DNA of 64,000 nucleotides from Pseudidiomarina aestuarii. Its GTDB lineage: Bacteria; Pseudomonadota; Gammaproteobacteria; Enterobacterales; Alteromonadaceae. Positions 57,160-64,000 of this stretch are shown here, piece after piece. The stretch's first letter is position 1. Each line of letters starts with the position of its first letter. The translations under genes were made by a program, and so were the position numbers. Under the pieces are notes generated by a model. That model made no database searches and was not told the DNA's origin. It saw only the letters and a program-made list of their open reading frames with translations. Where the stretch lies: NCBI RefSeq assembly GCF_003987355.1, contig NZ_PIPR01000001.1, forward strand, positions 868,001 to 932,000. The letters are read 5' to 3'.

Positions 57160-57235
57160 GGTTCTGCCTTAGCGCTTTAAACGTGGTAGGATCGCAGCCG
57201 TTTTAAACTTTACGACAACAAAGAGATTGGAGCCC

Positions 57236-58396
57236 ATGCATCGTCTGGTAAAGCAATTCGTCATCACATTCACTTTGGCCGCCATTTTTGCCTCTGCGGC
57301 ACACGCTGCAATAGTCCCACCAGCACCCACCATTAATGCCCGCGGTTATATCCTCATGGATTATGATACGGGTACTGTCTTGGTTGAGGGCAATGCAGAT
57401 GAGCAACTGGCACCCGCTAGCCTAACCAAAATGATGACCAGTTATATTATTGGTCGTGAAATGCAGGCAGGCCGAATTTCGAACGATGATCTGGTCACCG
57501 TCAGCGAAAATGCTTGGGCTAAAAATTACCCTGACTCTTCAAAGATGTTTATTGAAGTGGGCAAACAAGTGAGCGTAGCCGACTTAAATCGCGGCATTGT
57601 GATTTCTTCTGGCAATGACGCTTGTGTCGCCATGGCAGAACATATTGCCGGTTCTGAAGATGCGTTTGCTGACCTCATGAATACCTATGCAGCAGAACTG
57701 GGTCTCTCTGGCTCCAACTTTACGAACAGCCATGGTCTTCCTGACCCCGATCAATATACCACCGCTCGCGATATGGCGAATTTAGGTATGGCTTTGATCC
57801 GTGATGTGCCAGAAGAATATGCTCTGTATGCCGAGCAGTCGTTTACCTACAACAATATCAAGCAATACAACCGCAATTCATTGTTGTGGGATCGCAGCAT
57901 GAATGTCGATGGTATTAAGACCGGCCATACCGAAGAAGCAGGCTATAGCCTCGTATCTTCGGCTACTGAAGGCGATATGCGGTTAGTCGCTGTAGTCATG
58001 GGCACCAGCAGCGAGCAAGCACGTAAAGTCGAAAGTAAAAAGCTATTGAATTACGGATTTCGCTATTTCGAGACCGTAACGGCTTATAAAGCGGGTGAGA
58101 ATTTTGTTGATCATCGTATTTGGGGTGGCGAGACCGATACCATCACCCTGGGTGTCGCTAATGAAATCGTCGTCACTATTCCCCGTGGTCAACGCGACAA
58201 TTTAAAAGCTAATTTTGAACTGAGCCAAGAATTAGAAGCACCGATGGCTGCAGGCATGCAGGTGGGTACGGTGTACTTACAATTAGATGGCAAAGACCTC
58301 GCTAGCTTTCCACTGGTGACGCTGAACGCGGTCGAAGAAGGTGGTATGTTCAAACAACTCATGGATTGGGCAACTCGAAAATTTAGCGAAGAATAA
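57236..58396 (+). CDS. dacA: D-alanyl-D-alanine carboxypeptidase (PBP5/6 type)
   Basis: This enzyme trims the terminal D-alanine of peptidoglycan stem peptides in the periplasm. Signal peptide VKQFVITFTLAAIFASAAHA is followed by the penicillin-binding motifs SLTK (LAPASLTKMMTSY), SGN (VISSGNDACVA) and KTG (VDGIKTGHT), and a C-terminal beta domain ending in an amphipathic helix (QLMDWATRKFSEE) for membrane contact. GGAG lies 3 bp before the ATG. It ends 3 bp before the aminotransferase gene. Confidence 0.95.
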   Translation: MHRLVKQFVITFTLAAIFASAAHAAIVPPAPTINARGYILMDYDTGTVLVEGNADEQLAPASLTKMMTSYIIGREMQAGRISNDDLVTVSENAWAKNYPDSSKMFIEVGKQVSVADLNRGIVISSGNDACVAMAEHIAGSEDAFADLMNTYAAELGLSGSNFTNSHGLPDPDQYTTARDMANLGMALIRDVPEEYALYAEQSFTYNNIKQYNRNSLLWDRSMNVDGIKTGHTEEAGYSLVSSATEGDMRLVAVVMGTSSEQARKVESKKLLNYGFRYFETVTAYKAGENFVDHRIWGGETDTITLGVANEIVVTIPRGQRDNLKANFELSQELEAPMAAGMQVGTVYLQLDGKDLASFPLVTLNAVEEGGMFKQLMDWATRKFSEE

Positions 58397-58399
58397 TGC

Positions 58400-59251
58400 A
58401 TGGCAGGGACTGTTTATCTAAATGGTCAGTGGTTACCTGCCGCGCAAGCACAAGTCTCGGTCTTTGACCGAGGCTTTTTGTTTGCGGATGGGGTTTATGA
58501 GGTCATTCCGGTGTATGGCGGCCGTGCATTTTTGCTCGATGAGCACCTGGCACGCCTGCAACGCTCACTTCAGGCTATTGGCATTGATGGCAATGACGCA
58601 CCATCTTGGCCAACGTGCATAGCCCAACTGATTGCCAAAAATAAGCTTGAGCATGGCACCGTCTATCTACAAATTACGCGCGGTAGTAGCAACCAGCGCA
58701 CGCATTTACCAACAGGTTCGTTGCAACCCACTATCCTTCTAATGACGCAATCGGCGCCGCTTCATTGGGGTACCCCAGTACCAGCTAAAGCTGCATTGTT
58801 GGAGGATATTCGCTGGCTTCGCTGTGACATCAAAAGTATCAGTTTACTCGGTTCCATATTGCTGAAACAAAGCGCCCAAGAGCAACATGCGATTGAACCG
58901 ATGCTGCATCGTGACGGCACGATTACCGAAGGTGCTGCCAGTAATTACTTTGGCGTGAAAAACGGTGTTCTGTATACCGCTCCTGCGAATCATCTCATTC
59001 TTGCTGGCATTACTCGGAACTGGGTGTTGAAATTAGCTCGTGGTAGCGACATCGAAGTGCGAGAAGAGGCCTTTCGAGTGGATGAACTCAGTCAATTAGA
59101 CGAATGCTTTCTGACAAGCACCAGCCGCGAGGTACAGCCGATCGGTAGAATTGATGATATAATTATCAACTCTGGTGGTTGTGGACCGATAACTCAGCAG
59201 TTGATCGAGGCGTTCCACAACAGTAAACGTCACCATTTGGGGATGCAGTAA
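58400..59251 (+). CDS. dat: Class IV aminotransferase, probable D-amino acid aminotransferase
   Basis: A fold-type IV PLP enzyme of 283 residues. It starts with VFDRGFLFADGVYEVIPVYGG; the PLP Lys is in RCDIKSISLLGS, and ITEGAASNYFGVKNGVLYTAP and LTSTSREVQPI complete the cofactor site. It resembles D-alanine aminotransferases more than branched-chain or aminodeoxychorismate enzymes. Its place between dacA, which releases D-alanine, and ybeD is conserved in Pseudomonas-like bacteria and supports a D-alanine recycling role (inference). Confidence 0.87.
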   Translation: MAGTVYLNGQWLPAAQAQVSVFDRGFLFADGVYEVIPVYGGRAFLLDEHLARLQRSLQAIGIDGNDAPSWPTCIAQLIAKNKLEHGTVYLQITRGSSNQRTHLPTGSLQPTILLMTQSAPLHWGTPVPAKAALLEDIRWLRCDIKSISLLGSILLKQSAQEQHAIEPMLHRDGTITEGAASNYFGVKNGVLYTAPANHLILAGITRNWVLKLARGSDIEVREEAFRVDELSQLDECFLTSTSREVQPIGRIDDIIINSGGCGPITQQLIEAFHNSKRHHLGMQ

Positions 59252-59520
59252 TGGAAAAAACCCGATTTGATGAACTGGTCGAGTTCCCCTGCCACTTTAC
59301 TTTTAAAGTGATGGGCGTAGCGACCCCTGATTTGCCTGAAAAAGTCGTAGCTGTAGCGAAAGCGCATGCTCCGCACGATGACTATGCTCCGAGCGTGAAA
59401 CCCAGTAGCAAAGGCAATTATCATTCCGTCTCGATTCGAATCCGCGTCGAGAGTCAGAGTCACATTGAAACAGTCTATCGCGCACTCAGCGATATAGACG
59501 AAGTTCGCTATGTCCTCTGA
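59251..59520 (+). CDS. ybeD: YbeD family protein (DUF493)
   Basis: An 89-residue ACT-like ferredoxin-fold protein: [44 protein letters not shown] and the final VRYVL. Its function is unknown; it always stands before lipB. It shares a base with the stop of the aminotransferase gene and overlaps lipB by 11 bp. Confidence 0.94.
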   Translation: MEKTRFDELVEFPCHFTFKVMGVATPDLPEKVVAVAKAHAPHDDYAPSVKPSSKGNYHSVSIRIRVESQSHIETVYRALSDIDEVRYVL

Positions 59521-60199
59521 TCCCTCAGTCGCCACATCGTTGATTATTCGTCATCTAGGCCGGCAGCCGTACGAACCGGTTTGGGCCGCCATGCAGCGTT
59601 TTACCGACGAACGAACGGATGCGAGCACGGACGAATTGTGGGTTCTTGAGCACGAACCGGTATTTACTCAAGGCCAGGCCGGCAAAGCTGAACACCTGCT
59701 CGCTCCTGGTGATATCCCGGTCGTCAAGGTCGATCGAGGCGGTCAAGTGACCTATCATGGTCCGGGTCAGCTCGTTGTCTATTTTTTGCTCGATATTCGA
59801 CGTTTAAAGATAGGTGTTCGGCAATTGGTCTCGCATATAGAGGAAACCATTGTCGATCTGATGGCGAGTTATGGCGTCGCTGCCGCTGCTCGGCCTGATG
59901 CCCCAGGGGTTTATGTTAACAATGAAAAACTTTGTTCACTCGGATTGCGTATTAGGAAAGGTTGTTCCTTTCACGGTCTTGCGCTGAATGTGGACATGGA
60001 TTTATCACCCTTTTTACGCATTAACCCGTGTGGTTATGCAGGCATGCAAATGGTCCAATGCCGTGAACTTAATGGACCACAAACCGTTGTCGAAGCTGCG
60101 GAGAAAGTAACGCAATTGTTCTCGCAACGGATCGGTTATACTGCCATTCAAAATTGTACAGGATTTAGCAACGCTTATGTCAAAGCCAGTGAGAGTTGA
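59510..60199 (+). CDS. lipB: Octanoyltransferase LipB
   Basis: LipB moves octanoyl groups from acyl carrier protein to lipoyl domains. Key parts: [41 protein letters not shown] with the catalytic Lys, and [12 protein letters not shown] with the catalytic Cys. Length is 229. It is tightly packed between ybeD and lipA. Confidence 0.96.
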   Translation: MSSDPSVATSLIIRHLGRQPYEPVWAAMQRFTDERTDASTDELWVLEHEPVFTQGQAGKAEHLLAPGDIPVVKVDRGGQVTYHGPGQLVVYFLLDIRRLKIGVRQLVSHIEETIVDLMASYGVAAAARPDAPGVYVNNEKLCSLGLRIRKGCSFHGLALNVDMDLSPFLRINPCGYAGMQMVQCRELNGPQTVVEAAEKVTQLFSQRIGYTAIQNCTGFSNAYVKASES

Positions 60200-61142
60200 A
60201 CCCGGAGTTAAACTACGCGATGCCGATAAAATGGCATTGATTCCGGTCAAAGTAGTTCCAACTGAGCGCGATCAAATGCTTCGGAAGCCAGAGTGGTTGA
60301 AAGTGAAGCTACCGGCATCAACGCAACGCATTGATGAAATTAAGCAGGCCATGCGTAAGCATGGATTGCACTCTGTGTGTGAAGAGGCCTCGTGCCCCAA
60401 TCTGCCAGAATGTTTTAATCATGGGACAGCGACTTTCATGATTCTCGGTGCTATTTGTACCCGTCGGTGTCCATTTTGTGATGTCGCGCATGGTCGCCCA
60501 CTCGCTCCCGATCCAGATGAAGCAGTGAAGCTTGGTCAGACTATTCGCGATATGAAAGTGAAATATGTGGTCGTGACTTCAGTGGATCGCGATGATCTTC
60601 GCGATGGTGGTGCCCAGCACTTTGCCGATTGTATTCGTGAAATCAGAGCACACACACCGAGCATCCAAGTCGAAGTCTTAGTTCCGGATTTCCGCGGTCG
60701 TATGGATATCGCGCTGGATATCCTCACCGGCGAAGCGCCCGATGTGTTTAATCACAACTTAGAAACGGTACCGCGCCTTTATAAAGCAGCGCGTCCTGGT
60801 GCTAACTATCAATGGTCGCTGGATTTATTGCAGCGTTATAAAGAGGCTCGACCGGATATACGTACCAAATCAGGGTTGATGGTTGGACTCGGTGAGACCA
60901 ATGAAGAAATTCTTGATGTCATGCGCGACTTAAGAGCGCATGATGTTGATATGTTGACGATTGGCCAATATTTGCAGCCAAGTCGTCATCATTTGCCGGT
61001 AACACGTTATGTGACGCCTGCAGAGTTTGAGATGTTTCGCGAAGAGGGTGAAGCGATGGGCTTTACTCATATTGCGAGCGGCCCATTAGTGCGTTCGTCT
61101 TATCATGCCGACCTACAAGCGGCAGGCAAGGAGGTTAAATGA
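60177..61142 (+). CDS. lipA: Lipoyl synthase
   Basis: LipA inserts two sulfurs into octanoyl groups. The auxiliary cluster motif [12 protein letters not shown] and the radical-SAM motif CTRRCPFC are intact, and the C-terminal [11 protein letters not shown] with the third cluster ligand Ser is present. Length is 321 (321 in E. coli). The ATG lies in the end of lipB, giving a 23-bp overlap. Confidence 0.97.
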   Translation: MSKPVRVEPGVKLRDADKMALIPVKVVPTERDQMLRKPEWLKVKLPASTQRIDEIKQAMRKHGLHSVCEEASCPNLPECFNHGTATFMILGAICTRRCPFCDVAHGRPLAPDPDEAVKLGQTIRDMKVKYVVVTSVDRDDLRDGGAQHFADCIREIRAHTPSIQVEVLVPDFRGRMDIALDILTGEAPDVFNHNLETVPRLYKAARPGANYQWSLDLLQRYKEARPDIRTKSGLMVGLGETNEEILDVMRDLRAHDVDMLTIGQYLQPSRHHLPVTRYVTPAEFEMFREEGEAMGFTHIASGPLVRSSYHADLQAAGKEVK

Positions 61143-61543
61143 GTACCTTGATTTGGTGTTTATTAATAGCTGGTTTGTTGCCGATTGCTGCGAAAGCCCC
61201 AGTCGTTTACTTTCAAAACCGAGATAAAGGGTACGATAATCGTCACCCGCGCGCTCAACAGGCTCGTTTAACTGGCGCTGGAGCTCGTGCGGTAGCTGGG
61301 CACTATAATGCCTATGAAGCCTTTCCTCTGTATGCGGCGGCTATTTTACTCGTCATTGCGACGGAGCAAGTCACCACCACGAATATCACTTTGGCGATGA
61401 GTTTTATTGGTCTTCGTGTAGTCTATCATGTGCTTTACTTGGCAAATTTTGACAAGTTACGTAGCCTCATTTGGTTATTTGCGCTGCTCTGCCCGGTCAT
61501 TATGATTGCCCAAACCGCTACTGCGGTAGTCACTCTCCCTTAA
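61139..61543 (+). CDS. MAPEG family membrane protein
   Basis: A 134-residue inner-membrane protein with four predicted helices and the MAPEG pattern [38 protein letters not shown], followed by [22 protein letters not shown]. The family includes glutathione-dependent and eicosanoid enzymes; bacterial members are mostly uncharacterised. It overlaps the lipA stop by 4 bp (ATGA) and closes the long plus-strand run. Confidence 0.87.
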   Translation: MSTLIWCLLIAGLLPIAAKAPVVYFQNRDKGYDNRHPRAQQARLTGAGARAVAGHYNAYEAFPLYAAAILLVIATEQVTTTNITLAMSFIGLRVVYHVLYLANFDKLRSLIWLFALLCPVIMIAQTATAVVTLP

Positions 61544-61557
61544 TACTGTTGTCATGC

Positions 61558-61580
61558 GAGCGCAGATTATTGCTGCGCTC
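61558..61580. other. Hairpin at the convergent end of the MAPEG and metzincin genes
   Basis: GAGCGCAG and CTGCGCTC form a perfect 8-bp stem with a 7-nt loop. It overlaps the metzincin stop codon and lies 14 bp past the MAPEG stop. No T-run follows on either side, so its role as terminator is uncertain. Confidence 0.4.
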
Positions 61581-62448
61581 TGCGAATCAGCTCTAAATAC
61601 AATTCTGGCCAGCGATTGGTATCGTGGTATTGCATTGCAGTAAAGTAGCCCACGGGTCGCCAGGCATAGCCCTCTGCATGCGCACAGGTATTGATACTGT
61701 GTAGGCCCACTTGCTGACTGTTGCGAGTACCTAAACGCCAACGTCCGTCACTCTGCACGACGCCAAGTTGCTCCCAACTCGATACTGCGTCGCGCCATGG
61801 CAGTTCAGCCCAAAGCGTTTGTAATTCGAGTGCTGACAACACTTCTCTCTCGGTCACAACCACATTCAAACTATCGCCACGATAGCGCCCCGTGCAAAAG
61901 TTTCTGGCAATACTTGGACTCATTGCATATTCATCAACCAATCCTAGCCAATGACCTATTTCATGGGCCATCAGCATAACGTCAGCTCGTTCGGGTAGCA
62001 TCAGTACACGCGGATCAACACTGGCAATAAAGCTCCCGCGAAACACAATATGTTGCGAGCCTGCCTCACTGGGTAATAACGGTAGCGTGCATCGTTGACG
62101 CTGGCGAACACCCTCGATAGCACAGTCTAAATCCGCTGTCGGATAGCGTTTCACTTGCAAACAAGGCGTAAACTCGGACAAAGGATGGCTTTGCCAATCG
62201 TCTAACAGAGCAGCATAGAAATTGTCATGAGCCTCATGTGGTGGAATCCATATCTGAATTGGGTTCGAACAGGAGGATTCCACATAAGGTGCTAATGGAT
62301 CGAGGAGCTGTCCGGGGAGCCACTGCTGATACCAATCTGTCCGGTCAAACGGTAATTGCCATGGCGGCAGCGTAGTCGCAGCGGTTGCCGAAATACACCA
62401 AACCCAGCAAAGCGTAGCAATAATGAGACGCTGTAAGCACGACGTCAT
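61567..62448 (-). CDS. Secreted metzincin-like metalloprotein of unknown function
   Basis: A 293-residue exported protein: signal peptide near residues 6-24 (QRLIIATLCWVWCISATA) and several cysteines. At 161-174 lies AHEIGHWLGLVDEY, which fits the extended zinc motif HExxHxxGxxD (His162, Glu163, His166, Asp172). The motif points to a zinc peptidase, but I recognise no family for the rest. The start is the ATG at 62448; a TTG three codons upstream is possible. It follows nlpI by 9 bp on the same strand and probably shares its transcript. Confidence 0.75.
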   Translation of the reverse strand: MTSCLQRLIIATLCWVWCISATAATTLPPWQLPFDRTDWYQQWLPGQLLDPLAPYVESSCSNPIQIWIPPHEAHDNFYAALLDDWQSHPLSEFTPCLQVKRYPTADLDCAIEGVRQRQRCTLPLLPSEAGSQHIVFRGSFIASVDPRVLMLPERADVMLMAHEIGHWLGLVDEYAMSPSIARNFCTGRYRGDSLNVVVTEREVLSALELQTLWAELPWRDAVSSWEQLGVVQSDGRWRLGTRNSQQVGLHSINTCAHAEGYAWRPVGYFTAMQYHDTNRWPELYLELIRRAQQ

Positions 62449-62457
62449 AATCGGCAA

Positions 62458-63375
62458 CTACGCAGATGTCGAGGCGGTCGAACGCTGACGCTGTACCTCA
62501 ATAGCTTGCTGCGATCGAAGAATTTCGACTTCAGCAAATCGGTGTTCGAGGAACATAAATACGTTGGTGCTCATCGCTAGACGAAAATAGACCATCGCTG
62601 TAGCATGCTCGCCCTGCTGTTGTTTTAACTTGCCGAGATAGAAATAGGTTTCACACATCCGCTCGGCCATTGTCTCATCAGCACCCAGATTACGCGTTGC
62701 ATACCGATCAATAAAATCTTGTTCTTTGACCACACCGAGCATTAAATCAGTGAGCACCCAACCCCATTCTTCCGTGCCATGACTCACACGGTTTTGTGCA
62801 AGGTGTGTGCGTGCTGCCTCGATATCTACTTCGAACTCGGCGAGATACAGCCAAATAGCTCGATAAGGGTCTTCCGGTGCACGGTCATAAAACAACGTAA
62901 AATCATCCACCGCGAGATCAAACCGGCCATCGTAATAAGCAGTAACGCCCCGATTGAGGTGTGCGTATGGATGTTCTGGATCGAGTTCTAACGCCGCTTC
63001 TAAAGCTTCATACGCAAATTCGAATTCTTCAATCTGCGAGTAGTGAATACCCAAATAATTATAGGCATCGGCTAAGCGTGGGTCATAATCTAGGGCATGG
63101 TTAAAATCAATACGAGCGAGGGCTAACAAGCCCAACGCATCGTGTAAAGAGCCACGACGATAGAGTAATTGTGCTTTGCTTTCCGCATCGAGCTCGAGAT
63201 CATGAGCCAACACTTCATTGAGCTTCGCAATTTCGAGTTGATATCGAATATCGGCTTGTTGTGGTGTGACTACCATCAAATTAGCAAGAATTTTCGACTG
63301 TTCGCTGGCGGGTGCCAGAGCGCAACCTTGCAGTAATGCTAGAACACCGAGAAACCAGCCCCACTGACTTCGCAT
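62458..63375 (-). CDS. nlpI: Lipoprotein NlpI (TPR)
   Basis: NlpI is an outer-membrane lipoprotein that, in E. coli, brings the protease Prc to murein endopeptidases such as MepS and so limits them. The signal ends in a lipobox (ALLQGC). TPR repeats follow: LLYRRGSLHDALGLLALARIDFNHALDYDP, AYNYLGIHYSQIEEFEFAYEALEAALELDPEHPYAHLNRG, and onward. Its place directly downstream of pnp is the conserved one. It is separated from pnp by a terminator. Confidence 0.93.
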   Translation of the reverse strand: MRSQWGWFLGVLALLQGCALAPASEQSKILANLMVVTPQQADIRYQLEIAKLNEVLAHDLELDAESKAQLLYRRGSLHDALGLLALARIDFNHALDYDPRLADAYNYLGIHYSQIEEFEFAYEALEAALELDPEHPYAHLNRGVTAYYDGRFDLAVDDFTLFYDRAPEDPYRAIWLYLAEFEVDIEAARTHLAQNRVSHGTEEWGWVLTDLMLGVVKEQDFIDRYATRNLGADETMAERMCETYFYLGKLKQQQGEHATAMVYFRLAMSTNVFMFLEHRFAEVEILRSQQAIEVQRQRSTASTSA

Positions 63376-63420
63376 GCGTATTTCCTTTTCATTGTCGTCC
63401 TGCCATCATAACGCATGCAG

Positions 63421-63455
63421 CCCCAAAAAAGAAAAGGAGCCAGCGGCTCCTTTTC
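63421..63455 (-). terminator. Rho-independent terminator of pnp
   Basis: GAAAAGGAGCC pairs with GGCTCCTTTTC around a 3-nt loop. On the minus strand the stem runs into TTTTCTTTTTT-like sequence. It lies 23 bp after the pnp stop, in the gap before nlpI. Confidence 0.85.
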
Positions 63456-63478
63456 AAACTTTTTGTAAGCAAAGACAA

Positions 63479-64000
63479 TTATTCGTCGTCAGCTTGCTCA
63501 GTGGGTGCTTCCGCAGCTGGAGCTGGTTCAGCTGCTGGCTTATCAGCAACTTCTTTCATGCTCAAACGGACGCGACCTTGACGGTCAATTTCTAATACCT
63601 TAACGGGTACAGTATCACCCACTTTCAGGTACTCATTCACATCATTCACGCGCTCTTCTGCGATTTGTGAAATGTGAACCAAGCCATCTTTACCCGGTAA
63701 AATAGTCACAAACGCACCGAAATCGACGATACGAGCAACTTTACCTTGGTAGATACGACCCACTTCGACATCAGCAGTAATTTCTTCGATACGCGCAATG
63801 GCTGCGTCAGCAGACGCTTGGTCCGTTGCTGCGATACGAACCGTACCGTCATCGTTGATTTCGATATTCGTGTTGGTTGATTCAGTCAGTTCACGAATGA
63901 CCGCACCACCTTTACCAATCACGTCACGAATCTTATCTGGGTTGATTTTCATGGTGTGATAACGCGGTGCATAGTTTGACAATTCAGTACGCGCACCAGA
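63479..64000 (-). CDS. pnp: Polyribonucleotide nucleotidyltransferase, C-terminal part (gene cut by window edge)
   Basis: This is the 3' end of pnp. PNPase degrades RNA by phosphorolysis and is part of the degradosome. Visible are the KH domain ([27 protein letters not shown]) and the S1 domain ([41 protein letters not shown]), then an Ala/Glu-rich acidic tail. The reading frame runs on past position 64000, so the two RNase PH domains lie outside the window. Confidence 0.96.
   Translation of the reverse strand, partial: SGARTELSNYAPRYHTMKINPDKIRDVIGKGGAVIRELTESTNTNIEINDDGTVRIAATDQASADAAIARIEEITADVEVGRIYQGKVARIVDFGAFVTILPGKDGLVHISQIAEERVNDVNEYLKVGDTVPVKVLEIDRQGRVRLSMKEVADKPAAEPAPAAEAPTEQADDE

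Overview
This is a chromosomal housekeeping segment of a gammaproteobacterium, most likely an alteromonadalean of the Idiomarinaceae type (Idiomarina, Pseudidiomarina or Aliidiomarina). The evidence is the gene order: glyA-nrdR-ribD-ribB; hemA/prfA/prmC/sirB2/sirB1/kdsA; lolB-ispE-prs-rplY-pth-ychF; a Met-Leu-Gln-Gln-Leu tRNA array next to ubiF; miaB-ybeZ-ybeY-ybeX-lnt-leuS-lptE-holA-nadD-rsfS-rlmH-mrdA-rodA-mltB-rlpA-dacA-dat-ybeD-lipB-lipA; and pnp-nlpI. No phage, transposase, plasmid or CRISPR array is visible. The genus is an inference.

Layout. 1-3.9 kb: a half-length PriC-like ORF, tryptophan 2,3-dioxygenase, the 4.5S SRP RNA, and a crotonase/KAS III pair. 4-8.1 kb, plus strand: rlmG, a periplasmic cyclophilin, an AmpG-like permease and a PanE-like reductase. 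8.1-12.1 kb, minus strand: glyA-nrdR-ribD-ribB operon, with a ribB whose second domain is degenerate. 12.2-17.9 kb: ettA, fadE with a PsrA-like regulator, kdsA. 17.9-24.3 kb, minus strand: the hemA-prfA-prmC-sirB-kdsA block, interrupted by an orphan response regulator and a DUF819 membrane protein. 24.4-29.5 kb, plus strand: lolB to ychF. 29.6-35.3 kb, minus strand: a coupled operon of exported cupredoxin, membrane GGDEF/EAL protein, DUF3034 outer-membrane protein and exported truncated hemoglobin, then a YfcC transporter. 35.4-38.3 kb: fumC, an SDR and five tRNAs. 38.4-40.8 kb: ubiF and a divergent pair of small-molecule transporters. 40.9-61.5 kb: one long plus-strand run of tRNA modification, lipoprotein, LPS, replication, NAD, ribosome, cell-wall elongation and lipoate genes. 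61.5-64 kb, minus strand: an uncharacterised secreted metzincin-like protein, nlpI, and the 3' part of pnp, which is cut by the window end.

The most unusual feature is a dispersed family of seven intergenic elements (about 1781, 20034, 29472, 30985, 36824, 38317 and 55271). Each is built from degenerate 7-bp tandem units such as AACTAGT, AACGAAT, AGTGAAC or TAGCTAA. Six have two arms inverted around a core, and several cores share GAAGAGCG-N11-TTTC. All seven start within about 16 bp of the 3' end of a gene or RNA. They look like one non-coding, MITE- or REP-like or terminator-associated family, and I do not recognise them as a named element. The second candidate is the cupredoxin, c-di-GMP, DUF3034 and truncated hemoglobin operon, which looks like an envelope redox or gas sensing unit feeding a phosphodiesterase.
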